From Streptomyces vietnamensis (lineage in GTDB: Bacteria; Actinomycetota; Actinomycetes; Streptomycetales; Streptomycetaceae), in assembly GCF_000830005.1 (NCBI RefSeq), contig NZ_CP010407.1, forward strand, positions 7,700,001 through 7,764,000: a stretch of 64,000 nucleotides of DNA, read 5' to 3'. The notes beneath the pieces were generated by a model. That model had not been told where the DNA came from. It did no database searches and worked only from the letters and a program-made list of their open reading frames with translations. Positions 32,764 to 41,210 of the stretch are shown one piece after another; the stretch's first letter is position 1; each line of letters starts with the position of its first letter. The position numbers and the translations under genes are program-made.

Positions 32764-34496
32764 GCAGGCCCACCAGACACAGCGATCACTGTTCGCCCGG
32801 CAGCAGCCGGCACATCGACCCGTACGAGTACGCCACCGTGCACGGCCCCCGCGCCGGTGACCGGGTCCGGCTGGGCGACTCCGGGCTCGTCGTACGGGTG
32901 GAGTCGGACTCGCAGGCGTACGGCGACGAGTTCCTCGCCGGGTTCGGCAAGACCGCGCGCGACGGGATGCACCTCAAGGCCGCGGCGGTCCGGGACACCT
33001 GTGACGTCGTGATCACCAACGTCCTGGTGATCGACGCCGTGCAGGGCATCCGCAAGGTGTCCATCGGCATCCGCGAGGGCCGGATCCACGCGATGGGGCG
33101 GGCCGGCAACCCCGACACCCTCGACGGCGTCGACGTCGTCGTCGGCACCGGCACCACCATGATTCCGGGTGAGGGGCTCATCGCCACCGCCGGCGCCGTC
33201 GACACCCACGTCCACCTGCTGTCGCCCCGGATCATGGAGGCCTCGCTCGCGAGCGGCGTCACCACGATCATCGGGCAGGAGATCGGGCCGAGTTGGGGCG
33301 TCGGCGTCAACTCGCCCTGGGCGCTGAAGCTCGGGTTCGACGCCTTCGACGCCTGGCCGGTCAACATCGGCTTCCTGGCCCGGGGTTCGGCCTCGGACGA
33401 AGCGCCCCTGGTCGAGGCGCTCGCCGAGGGCGGTGCCTCGGGCTTCAAGGTCCACGAGGACATGGGCGCCCACACCCGCGCCCTCGACACCGCCCTGCGG
33501 GTCGCCGAGGAGCACGACGTCCAGGTCGCCCTCCACTCGGACGGCCTGAACGAGTGCCTGTCGGTCGAGGACACCCTCCGCGTCCTGGAGGGCCGGACGA
33601 TCCACGCCTTCCACATCGAGGGCTGCGGCGGCGGACACGTCCCCAACGTCCTGAAGATGGCGGGCGTGCCGAACGTCATCGGCTCCTCCACCAACCCCAC
33701 CCTGCCCTTCGGGCGGGACGCCATCGCCGAGCACTACGGGATGATCGTCTCCGTCCACGACCTGAAGACCGACCTCCCGGGCGACGCCGCCATGGCGCGC
33801 GACCGGATCCGGGCCGGGACGATGGGTGCGGAGGACGTCCTGCACGACCTCGGCGCGATCGGGATCACCTCCTCCGACGCGCAGGGGATGGGCCGCGCGG
33901 GGGAGACCGTACGCCGGACCTTCGCCATGGCCGGGAAGATGAAGGCCGAGCTGGGCCCCCTGGAGGGCGACGGCGCGCACGACGACAACGCGCGCGTGCT
34001 GCGCTACATCGCGAAGCTCACCATCAACCCGGCGATCGCCCACGGCCTCGCCCACGAGATCGGCTCGATCGAGGTCGGGAAGATGGCCGACATCGTGCTG
34101 TGGCGTCCGCCGTTCTTCGGTGCCAAACCGCAGATGGTCCTGAAATCCGGCTTCCCGGCCTACGGCGTCACGGGCGATCCCAATGCCGCCACCGACACCT
34201 GCGAACCGCTCGTCCTAGGGCCGCTGTTCGGCGCCCACGGCGCCGCTCCGGCCGAGCTCTCCGTCGCCTTCGTCGCCCAGGCCGCCGTCGAGCTCGGCTC
34301 GGACGCGATGCCGACCCGCCGCCGCAGGGTGGCCGTACGGAACACCCGCGGCATCGGTCCCGCCGACCTGCTGCGCAACGCCCGCCTCGGACAGGTGGAC
34401 GTCGACCCGCGCAGCGGGCTCGTGACCCTCGACGGCGATCCGATGCGCTCCGAGCCGGCGCAGCAGGTCTCGTTGAGCCGGCTGTACTTCCTCTGA
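32760..34496 (+). CDS. ureC: Urease alpha subunit homologue, diverged, without accessory genes
   Basis: A protein of 578 residues, close to the normal length. The nickel ligands are kept: His150 and His152 (THVHLL), Lys230 for carbamylation (FKVHED), His259 (LHSDGLNE), His285 (FHIEGCGGGH) and Asp373 (SSDAQGMGR). The active-site flap is unusual: where ureases have MVCHHL, this has IVSVHDL, so the flap cysteine is Val332, His333 is kept and the next His is Asp. No ureD, ureE, ureF or ureG is in the window. It may be a urease needing remote accessory proteins, or a hydrolase of substituted ureas such as N-carbamoylputrescine; the second idea is inference from the deiminase neighbours. Confidence 0.85.
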   Translation: MSRPTRHSDHCSPGSSRHIDPYEYATVHGPRAGDRVRLGDSGLVVRVESDSQAYGDEFLAGFGKTARDGMHLKAAAVRDTCDVVITNVLVIDAVQGIRKVSIGIREGRIHAMGRAGNPDTLDGVDVVVGTGTTMIPGEGLIATAGAVDTHVHLLSPRIMEASLASGVTTIIGQEIGPSWGVGVNSPWALKLGFDAFDAWPVNIGFLARGSASDEAPLVEALAEGGASGFKVHEDMGAHTRALDTALRVAEEHDVQVALHSDGLNECLSVEDTLRVLEGRTIHAFHIEGCGGGHVPNVLKMAGVPNVIGSSTNPTLPFGRDAIAEHYGMIVSVHDLKTDLPGDAAMARDRIRAGTMGAEDVLHDLGAIGITSSDAQGMGRAGETVRRTFAMAGKMKAELGPLEGDGAHDDNARVLRYIAKLTINPAIAHGLAHEIGSIEVGKMADIVLWRPPFFGAKPQMVLKSGFPAYGVTGDPNAATDTCEPLVLGPLFGAHGAAPAELSVAFVAQAAVELGSDAMPTRRRRVAVRNTRGIGPADLLRNARLGQVDVDPRSGLVTLDGDPMRSEPAQQVSLSRLYFL

Positions 34497-34550
34497 CACT
34501 TCCTCCGACCTCGATCGACCGACTGAACCTCCAAAACCATGCCCCTTCTC

Positions 34551-34579
34551 TTGACTGAATTTTCAGTCGAGTGGAGGAT
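34551..34579 (+). promoter_or_regulatory. Regulon operator 4 and promoter of the second agmatine deiminase operon
   Basis: TGACTGAA-TT-TTCAGTCG lies at 34552-34569. TTGACT (34551-34556) and GAGGAT (34574-34579) are 17 bases apart. The leader to the start codon is about 85 bases. Confidence 0.65.
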
Positions 34580-34671
34580 GCTGTTCACACCGCGTACCCG
34601 TCCCGCGCCTCCGCCAGGCTGAGCCGGCCACCGCCGACGGGTACTTCTGGCGAAACGAAGAGAGACCCGTG

Positions 34672-35685
34672 ATGACTGCATTCCGTATGCCTGCCGAGTG
34701 GTCCGCGCACGAGGGGTGCCTGATGGCCTGGCCCGTCCGGCAGGACCTGTGGGGCAGCGTCCTCGACGACGTCAAGGAGGAGTACGCGAACGTCGCCCGC
34801 GCCATCGCCGCCTTCGAGCCCGTGACCATGGTCGCGCCGCCCGGCCACGGCGAGGAGGCCCGGACGAGGTGCGGTGACGGGATCACCGTGGTGGAGCTGG
34901 CGCAGGACGACTCCTGGTTCCGGGACTCCGCCCCGCTCTTCGTGCTCGACGGCGCCGGCAACCGCGCAGGAGTGGACTTCCGCTTCAACGCCTGGGGCCG
35001 CAAGCACAGCCCGTACGACTCCGACGACCGGATCAGCGCCCTCCTGCTGAAGCACCTCGGCGTCGAGCGCATCGCCTCCGACATGATCCTGGAGGGCGGG
35101 GCGATCACCGTCGACGGCGAAGGCACCCTGATCACGACCGAGCAGTGTCTGCTCCACCCCAACCGGAACCCCGGGATGAACCGCGACGAGATCGAGACGG
35201 AACTGAAATCCCAGCTCGGCGTCGACAAGGTTGTCTGGCTTCCGTACGGCGGTCTACTGGACACGGAGACCGACGGGCACGTCGACGGCGTCTGCGCCTT
35301 CGCCGCTCCCGGCAAGGTCGTCGTCTCCCTGCCCGACGACCCCGGACACCCCGACTACGCCCGGATGCGGGCCAACCGCGCGGTGCTGGAGGCCACGACC
35401 GACGCCCAGGGCCGGCCGTTCGAGATCGTCGAGGTCCCGCAGACCGCGTTCGCCGACATCGCCGGCGGCGAGGTCGAGGTCTCCTACCTGAACTACTACG
35501 TGGCCAACGGCGGCGTAGTCGTCCCGGTGGCCGGCGTGCCCCAGGACGACGAGGCGCTCGCGGTCATCGCCGCCGCGTACCCGGGCCGCGAGGTCGTCGG
35601 GGTGCGGGCGCCCGCGATCGCGTACGGAGGCGGCGGGGTCCACTGCATCACGCAGCAGATCCCCGCCGTGACCGCCGGCGCCTGA
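34672..35685 (+). CDS. aguA: Agmatine deiminase, cytosolic
   Basis: A protein of 337 residues with no export signal, starting at ATG 34672 (GTG 34669 directly before it is possible). Motifs are DDSWFRDSAP, NAWGRKH, LEGGAITVDGEGTLI, NPNRNPGM, DTETDGHVDG and GGGGVHCITQQ, with the nucleophile Cys325. Of the three paralogues this is closest to classical AguA and would convert agmatine to N-carbamoylputrescine and ammonia in the cytoplasm. A hairpin and 95 bases separate it from the ABC transporter genes, which probably share its promoter in part. Confidence 0.92.
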   Translation: MTAFRMPAEWSAHEGCLMAWPVRQDLWGSVLDDVKEEYANVARAIAAFEPVTMVAPPGHGEEARTRCGDGITVVELAQDDSWFRDSAPLFVLDGAGNRAGVDFRFNAWGRKHSPYDSDDRISALLLKHLGVERIASDMILEGGAITVDGEGTLITTEQCLLHPNRNPGMNRDEIETELKSQLGVDKVVWLPYGGLLDTETDGHVDGVCAFAAPGKVVVSLPDDPGHPDYARMRANRAVLEATTDAQGRPFEIVEVPQTAFADIAGGEVEVSYLNYYVANGGVVVPVAGVPQDDEALAVIAAAYPGREVVGVRAPAIAYGGGGVHCITQQIPAVTAGA

Positions 35686-35703
35686 ACCGGGAACGGACCC
35701 CTC

Positions 35704-35731
35704 CCGGAGGGCCGCCCCAGCGGCCCTCCGG
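35704..35731 (+). terminator. Hairpin between aguA and the ABC transporter genes
   Basis: CCGGAGGGCCGC (35704-35715) pairs perfectly with GCGGCCCTCCGG (35720-35731), loop CCCA. With no separate promoter visible after it, it may act as a partial terminator that lowers transporter expression. Confidence 0.6.
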
Positions 35732-35780
35732 CCCCCGCCCCCACCCGAAACCACGGACATCACGGAAAGCGAGCGCGACG

Positions 35781-37487
35781 ATGACCACACCCCTGCCTCC
35801 CGGCAGCAGACGCCCCCGCGGCAGGCGCGGACGGATCGCCGTGACCACGGCCGCCCTGACCTCCCTCGCGGTCCTCGCGGCCTGCTCCGGTCCGCCGAAG
35901 GACGGCGGCGTCGGCGGCTCCGCGGTCAAGCTCTCCGCCTCCACCCCTCCGGCCCGCGGCGAGATCGACTCCTTCACCTGGGCCGTCTACGCCGAGCCGC
36001 CCACCCTCGACTACACGGTCGCGTTCGACTATCCGCAGAACACGATCCTGTCCAACGTGTGCGAGAGCCTGATGCGCTGGACGCCGGGGCTCACCCTCCA
36101 GCCGGGCCTCGCGCGGAAGGCCTCGAACCCGGACCCCGCCACCTGGGTCTACGACCTGCGCGCCGGCGTGCGCTTCCACGACGGCAAGGTGATGACCGCC
36201 GACGACGTGGTCTACAGCCTCGGCCGGCAGCGGGACCCGAACAACGCCGCCGCCTGGGCGCAGACCTTCCAGAACGTCGCCTCCATACGGAAGACCGGCC
36301 CGCTCCAGGTCACCGTCAAGCTCAAGAAGTCGGACTCCCAGTTCCCCCAGTACATGGCGACCGCCGCGGGCGTCGTCGCCTCCCGGGCAGGTGTCAAGGC
36401 GGCGGGCAAGGACTACGGCACCACCGGCGACCTCGCCTGCACCGGCCCGTTCAAGCTGGGGAAGTGGAGCAAGGGCCAGTCGATCGAGCTCGAACGCTTC
36501 GACGGCTACTGGGGGACGAAGGCCAAGGCGAAGAAGGCCGTCTTCCGGATCCTGACCGACCCCTCGGCCCGCACCAACGCCATGCTCAGCGGAGAGATCG
36601 ACGGCGGCTATCTGATTCCCACCGAGAGTTACGACCGCCTCAAGAACAGCGGCGTCGGCACGCTCTACTTCGGCGAGGGCCTCAGCACGGTCAACATCGA
36701 CATCACCAACATGCACGGCCCGCTCGGCGACCTCCGGGTACGCAAGGCGCTCTCCCTGGCCCTCGACCGCTCCGGATTCGTCCGGGCCGGACTCGGCGGC
36801 TCCGGCACCGTCACCACCTCGCTCACCACCCGTGCCGCCTGGGCCGGAGCCTCGGAGCGGACCCGGAAGGCCGCCTTCGGCGCGCTGCCGCCCGCCGCCC
36901 AGGACATCGAGAAGGCGAAGGCGCTGATCAAGGAGGCCGGCGCCACGGGCAAGTCCCTGACCGTCGCCACCAGCTCCATCGGCCAGGACGTCTCCCTCCT
37001 CGCCACCGCGATCCAGGCCGCCGGCACCCGGATCGGGCTGAAGATCAACCTCAGGACGATCGCCCCCAACGCCTTCACGGCGCTGTTCACCGACCCGAAG
37101 GCACGCGAGGGCATCGACATGTTCCCGCTCACCTACTACCAGTCGATCACCGACCCGCTGGACCTGCTGCAGAACTTCAAGACCGGCGCCTACATGAACT
37201 TCGCCGACTACAGCGACAAGGGCTACGACGCCCTCGTCGACCAGGCCACCGCCGTCTACGAGCCGGACCAGCGGTCGAAGATGGAGGCCGAGCTGCAGCA
37301 GCGGGCCGCCGAGCAGCTGCCGTGGATCCCGGTCGCCGAGTGGCCCACCGCGGTCTTCCTCAACAAGAGGATCACCGGCGCCCCCACCACCATCGCGTAC
37401 ATGTACTACCCGTGGGCCGCGGACGTCGGTGCCGCCGACGCCGACGCCGGCGCGGCGAAGACGGCGAACGCGGGGGCCACGCCGTGA
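35781..37487 (+). CDS. ABC transporter substrate-binding lipoprotein (SBP family 5), agmatine cluster
   Basis: A binding protein of 568 residues with an arginine-rich start, a hydrophobic stretch and lipobox VLAACSG (Cys35). The family 5 signature is YDLRAGVRFHDGKVMTADDV, and VRKALSLALDRSGF is the conserved helix. The tail is alanine-rich (ADADAGAAKTANAGA). In this context the ligand is likely a polyamine-like or ureido compound, or an arginine-containing peptide, made or modified by the exported deiminases. It overlaps the next gene by four bases. Confidence 0.92.
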   Translation: MTTPLPPGSRRPRGRRGRIAVTTAALTSLAVLAACSGPPKDGGVGGSAVKLSASTPPARGEIDSFTWAVYAEPPTLDYTVAFDYPQNTILSNVCESLMRWTPGLTLQPGLARKASNPDPATWVYDLRAGVRFHDGKVMTADDVVYSLGRQRDPNNAAAWAQTFQNVASIRKTGPLQVTVKLKKSDSQFPQYMATAAGVVASRAGVKAAGKDYGTTGDLACTGPFKLGKWSKGQSIELERFDGYWGTKAKAKKAVFRILTDPSARTNAMLSGEIDGGYLIPTESYDRLKNSGVGTLYFGEGLSTVNIDITNMHGPLGDLRVRKALSLALDRSGFVRAGLGGSGTVTTSLTTRAAWAGASERTRKAAFGALPPAAQDIEKAKALIKEAGATGKSLTVATSSIGQDVSLLATAIQAAGTRIGLKINLRTIAPNAFTALFTDPKAREGIDMFPLTYYQSITDPLDLLQNFKTGAYMNFADYSDKGYDALVDQATAVYEPDQRSKMEAELQQRAAEQLPWIPVAEWPTAVFLNKRITGAPTTIAYMYYPWAADVGAADADAGAAKTANAGATP

Positions 37488-38443
37488 ACTTCGTGAGATT
37501 CGCCGTACGGCGCCTCGCGGAGATGGCCGCCACCCTGCTCGGTGCGTCGTTCGTGGTCTTCGGTGCCCTGTACCTGGCGCCGGGCAACCCGGCCGGCTTC
37601 CTGCTCTCCGGACGCTCGGCCTCGCCGGAGGCCCTCGCCGCGATCAACGCCCAGTACCACCTGGACGACCCCTTCTTCGTCCGCTACCTCCACTGGCTCG
37701 GCGACATCGTCCAAGGGGACTTCGGCCGGTCCATCACCTACCGCACCGAGGTCTCCCGGCTCCTGGCCGACCGCCTCCCCACCACGCTGCTGCTCGTCGT
37801 GATGGCACTGGCCGTGGTCGTCGTGATCGGTCTGGTACTGGGATGGGTCGCCGCCGTACGCGGCGGCGGCACCGACTCGGCCGTCCTCGTCGGGACCACG
37901 CTCGCCGTCGGCACCCCCTCCTTCGTCGCGGCCGTCCTGCTCCAGGGCCTGTTCGCCGTGAACCTGGGATGGTTCCCCAGCAGCGGGTCCGGCGACGGCC
38001 TCCTCGACCAGGTCTGGCACCTCACCCTGCCGGCGATCGCCCTCGCCCTGTACCTGATCGGCATGCTCGCCCGGGTCACCCGCTCCGCCATGGTCGAGGC
38101 CCTCGACAGCGAGCACGTCACGGTCGCCCGCAGCCGCGGCGTCCCCGAGGGCCAGGTCATCCGCCGCCATGTGTTCCGCAACTCGCTCGGCACCGTCCTC
38201 ACCACCGGCGGACTGATCGTCTCCACCCTCCTGGTCTGCACGATCCTCGTGGAGACCGCCTTCAGCATCGGCGGGATCGGCCAGCTCCTGGAACTGTCCA
38301 CCTCGACCAAGGACTTCCCGACCGTCCAGGCCATCTCCTTGATCATCGTCGCCCTCTTCATGACCGTGAACCTGATCGTCGACCTGCTGCTGCCGCTGGT
38401 CGACCCGCGGATCACCCTCGGATCGAGGAGCTCCTCCGTATGA
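37484..38443 (+). CDS. ABC transporter permease (DppB type), agmatine cluster
   Basis: A membrane protein of 319 residues from GTG 37484 with six predicted helices. The text FGALYLAPGNPAGFLLSG is the start of the external loop, and VARSRGVPEGQVIRRHVFRN is the EAA loop contacting the ATPases. It forms the channel with the permease encoded next, which its stop overlaps by four bases. Confidence 0.92.
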   Translation: MNFVRFAVRRLAEMAATLLGASFVVFGALYLAPGNPAGFLLSGRSASPEALAAINAQYHLDDPFFVRYLHWLGDIVQGDFGRSITYRTEVSRLLADRLPTTLLLVVMALAVVVVIGLVLGWVAAVRGGGTDSAVLVGTTLAVGTPSFVAAVLLQGLFAVNLGWFPSSGSGDGLLDQVWHLTLPAIALALYLIGMLARVTRSAMVEALDSEHVTVARSRGVPEGQVIRRHVFRNSLGTVLTTGGLIVSTLLVCTILVETAFSIGGIGQLLELSTSTKDFPTVQAISLIIVALFMTVNLIVDLLLPLVDPRITLGSRSSSV

Positions 38444-39294
38444 CCGCCGTCCTGACCCGCCGGCCCGGCCTCGCGAAGATCCGCACCGCCCGGTCCCCGC
38501 TCCACCTGGTCTGCCTCGCCCTCGTCGCCCTCGTCACCGCCGCCGCGCTCCTCGCGCCGTGGCTCGTGCCGTACGACCCCAACGCCGTCGACCTCGGCAA
38601 CGCACTGGCCGGACCGTCCCCCGAGCACCTGCTCGGCGTCGACGCCGCCGGACGCGACACCTTCTCCCGGCTGCTCCTCGGCGCCCGCACCTCGCTCCTC
38701 GGCCCCCTCGGCGTCGTGGTCTTCTCCACCCTCGCCGGAATCGCGGTCGGCATGGCCGCGGGCTGGCGGGGCGGCTGGCTCGACTCCGTCCTGTCCCGCA
38801 GCACCGAACTGGTCTTCGCGTTCCCCGGCATGCTCCTCGCCATCCTGATCGTCTCGATCTACGGCGAAGGACTGCTCGCCCCCGTCATCGCCCTCTCCGT
38901 CGCCTACCTGCCGTACGTCAGCAGGCTCACCCGCTCCCTCGTCCTGGCCGAACGCAGACGCCCCTACGTCAGCGCCTACCAGGTCCAGGGGCACGCGGCC
39001 CTCCAGATCTGCCTGCGCCACGTCCTGCCCAACATCGCCCCCGTCGTCCTCGCCCAGTCCACCATCAACTTCGGCTACGCACTGATGGACCTCGCCGGCC
39101 TGTCCTTCCTCGGCCTCGGCGTCCCCGCGCTCACCCCCGACTGGGGCCGCATGGTCTTCGACGGCCAGACCGCCATCCAGCGCGGCTACCCGCTGTCCGC
39201 GATCCTGCCCTGCGCCTTCATCGTGCTCACCGTCGTCGCGTTCAACGTGGTCGGAGAGCGCTGGGCCGACCGCGTCGCCAGGAGAGACCGATGA
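38440..39294 (+). CDS. ABC transporter permease (DppC type), agmatine cluster
   Basis: A membrane protein of 284 residues. The external segment PNAVDLGNALAGPSPEHLLGVDAAGRD is typical of DppC, and the EAA loop is SAYQVQGHAALQICLRHVLPN. Six helices are visible. Unlike the DppC of the 24-kb transporter it has no long N-terminal tail. Start ATG 38440 and the end both overlap neighbouring genes by four bases. Confidence 0.92.
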   Translation: MTAVLTRRPGLAKIRTARSPLHLVCLALVALVTAAALLAPWLVPYDPNAVDLGNALAGPSPEHLLGVDAAGRDTFSRLLLGARTSLLGPLGVVVFSTLAGIAVGMAAGWRGGWLDSVLSRSTELVFAFPGMLLAILIVSIYGEGLLAPVIALSVAYLPYVSRLTRSLVLAERRRPYVSAYQVQGHAALQICLRHVLPNIAPVVLAQSTINFGYALMDLAGLSFLGLGVPALTPDWGRMVFDGQTAIQRGYPLSAILPCAFIVLTVVAFNVVGERWADRVARRDR

Positions 39295-40277
39295 CTTCCA
39301 CGTACACGCTCGACGTCCAAGGGCTGCGCATCACCCTGCCCGGCACGGCCCGCCCCGTCCTCGACGGCGTCGACCTCCACGTCGGCCCCGGCGAGACCGT
39401 CGCCCTCGTCGGCGAGTCCGGCTCCGGCAAGACCCTCACCTCGCGCAGCGCCCTGAACCTGCTGCCGCCCGGCGCCGTCGTCGAAGGCGCCGTCCGGGTG
39501 CGCGGCGAGGACGTCCTCACCATGGACGCCGACCGGCTGCGCGCCCTGCGCAGCGGCACGGTGTCCATGATCTTCCAGGACCCGCGCGCCGCCCTCAACC
39601 CCCTGCGCCGCATCGGCGACTTCCTCGTCGAGAGCGTGACCCTGACCGGGAGCATGAACCGGGCGGACGCCACCGCCCGCGCCGGCGAACTCCTCCGGGC
39701 GGTCGGCCTCGACGACTCCGCCCTGCGCAAGTACCCCGGCCAGGTCTCCGGCGGCATGCTGCAACGCGTCATGATCGCGGCCGCCCTGATGGGCGACCCC
39801 GCCCTCCTGCTCGCCGACGAACCCACCACCGCACTCGACGTCACCACCCAGGCCGAGGTCATCGCCCTCCTGGCCCGGCTCCGCGCCCGCTTCGGCACCG
39901 GGCTGCTCTTCGTCACCCACGACCTCGACCTCGCCGCCGCCATCAGCGACCGGGTGTACGTCATGTACGCCGGCCGGATCGCCGAGAGCGGCCCCGCCGA
40001 AGCCCTCTTCGCGCGGCCCCGGCACCCGTACACCTCGGCACTGCTCGCCTCCACGCCCCGCCTGGAAGCCCCGCAGGGGCGGCTCGCCGCGATCGACGGC
40101 CAGCCCCCGGACCTCCGGCAGGAACTCGTCGGCTGCCCGTTCGCCGCCCGCTGCCACCTGGCCACCGAGGTCTGCGACCAGCAGGCCCCCGAGCCGCGGC
40201 CCGCACCCGGCCGGCCGCACCACCGGGCCGCCTGTCACCACAGCGACCGTCTCGAAGGGAGCCCCGTCGATGCCTGA
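39291..40277 (+). CDS. ABC transporter ATPase (DppD type), agmatine cluster
   Basis: An ATP-binding subunit of 328 residues with Walker [13 protein letters not shown] near 43, signature VSGGMLQRVM, Walker [13 protein letters not shown] and H-loop VTHDLD. The C-terminal oligopeptide extension has the cysteines of VGCPFAARCHLATEVC. It overlaps the second ATPase gene by eight bases. Confidence 0.93.
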   Translation: MTSTYTLDVQGLRITLPGTARPVLDGVDLHVGPGETVALVGESGSGKTLTSRSALNLLPPGAVVEGAVRVRGEDVLTMDADRLRALRSGTVSMIFQDPRAALNPLRRIGDFLVESVTLTGSMNRADATARAGELLRAVGLDDSALRKYPGQVSGGMLQRVMIAAALMGDPALLLADEPTTALDVTTQAEVIALLARLRARFGTGLLFVTHDLDLAAAISDRVYVMYAGRIAESGPAEALFARPRHPYTSALLASTPRLEAPQGRLAAIDGQPPDLRQELVGCPFAARCHLATEVCDQQAPEPRPAPGRPHHRAACHHSDRLEGSPVDA

Positions 40278-41076
40278 GAACGTCCTGGAGGCCGTCGGCC
40301 TCCACCGCACCTTCGGGAGCGTCCGCGCCGTCGACGACGTGTCCTTCGCCCTCCCCGAGGGCGGGTCCCTGGGCATCGTCGGCGAATCCGGCTCCGGCAA
40401 GACCACCACCGCCCGGATCGTCGTCGGTCTGGAACAGGCCGACGCCGGGGACGTGCTCGTACGGGGGAAGGCCCGCGGCGCACGACACCGCGGCCGGGCC
40501 CGGCGCCTGGCACGCGCGCGTGAGGTCCAGATGGTCTTCCAGGACCCGTACCTCTCCCTCGACCCGCGCACCAGCGTCGACCAGGTCCTGCGCGAGACCC
40601 TACGCCTGCACTTCCCCGACACCGACCACGACCGGCGCGTCCGGGAGCTCCTCGACCAGGTCGGCCTGGGCACCCGCGCCGCCGACGCGCTGCCCCGGCA
40701 GCTCTCCGGCGGCCAGCGCCAGCGCGTCGCCATCGCCCGCGCCCTCGCCGTCGAACCGGCGGTCCTCGTCCTGGACGAGGCGGTCGCCGCCCTCGACGTC
40801 TCCGTCCAGGCGCAGATCCTCAACCTGCTCGCCGACATCCGCGAGGAGACCCGGATCGGCTACCTGTTCATCACCCACGACCTCGGCGTGGTCCGGTGCG
40901 TCACCGACGACGTCATCGTCATGCGCCGGGGCCGTGTCGTCGAGGCGGGACCCACGGCCGAGGTGCTCGCCGCACCTCAACACCCCTACACGCGGCTGCT
41001 GTTGGAATCCGTACCCCGCCCCGGCTGGGACCCGGAGGCGATCTCCGCAGCTCGTCGCACAGGAACACGTGACTGA
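40270..41076 (+). CDS. ABC transporter ATPase (DppF type, short), agmatine cluster
   Basis: An ATP-binding subunit of 268 residues with Walker [13 protein letters not shown], signature LSGGQRQRVA and Walker B VLVLDEAVAALD. It ends soon after the conserved HPYTRLLLESVP and lacks the usual cysteine-containing extension of about 60 residues, so it is shorter than its counterpart at 18899. Its stop codon lies within operator 5, so the control region of the next operon begins inside this gene. Confidence 0.9.
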   Translation: MPENVLEAVGLHRTFGSVRAVDDVSFALPEGGSLGIVGESGSGKTTTARIVVGLEQADAGDVLVRGKARGARHRGRARRLARAREVQMVFQDPYLSLDPRTSVDQVLRETLRLHFPDTDHDRRVRELLDQVGLGTRAADALPRQLSGGQRQRVAIARALAVEPAVLVLDEAVAALDVSVQAQILNLLADIREETRIGYLFITHDLGVVRCVTDDVIVMRRGRVVEAGPTAEVLAAPQHPYTRLLLESVPRPGWDPEAISAARRTGTRD

Positions 41077-41087
41077 AATTTTCGTCA
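41070..41087. promoter_or_regulatory. Regulon operator 5 (imperfect)
   Basis: TGACTGAA-AT-TTTCGTCA matches the regulon palindrome with two mismatches in the right arm. It overlaps the stop codon of the ATPase gene. Its centre is 37 bp from operator 6. Confidence 0.6.
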
Positions 41088-41105
41088 GAGAGCGCGTCCC
41101 GGCCA

Positions 41106-41135
41106 TTGACTGAAATTTGAGTCAGTCCCTAGGGT
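41106..41135 (+). promoter_or_regulatory. Regulon operator 6 and NCS1 permease promoter
   Basis: TGACTGAA-AT-TTGAGTCA lies at 41107-41124. TTGACT (41106-41111) is followed after 18 bases by TAGGGT (41130-41135), the best promoter of the regulon. The leader to ATG 41211 is about 70 bases. Confidence 0.7.
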
Positions 41136-41210
41136 GAGCGCACCGTACGGCGCCGGCGGGTCGCGTGGCGCCGTACGGATTCATGGACGCCCCCCTGAAC
41201 AGGAGCCCAC

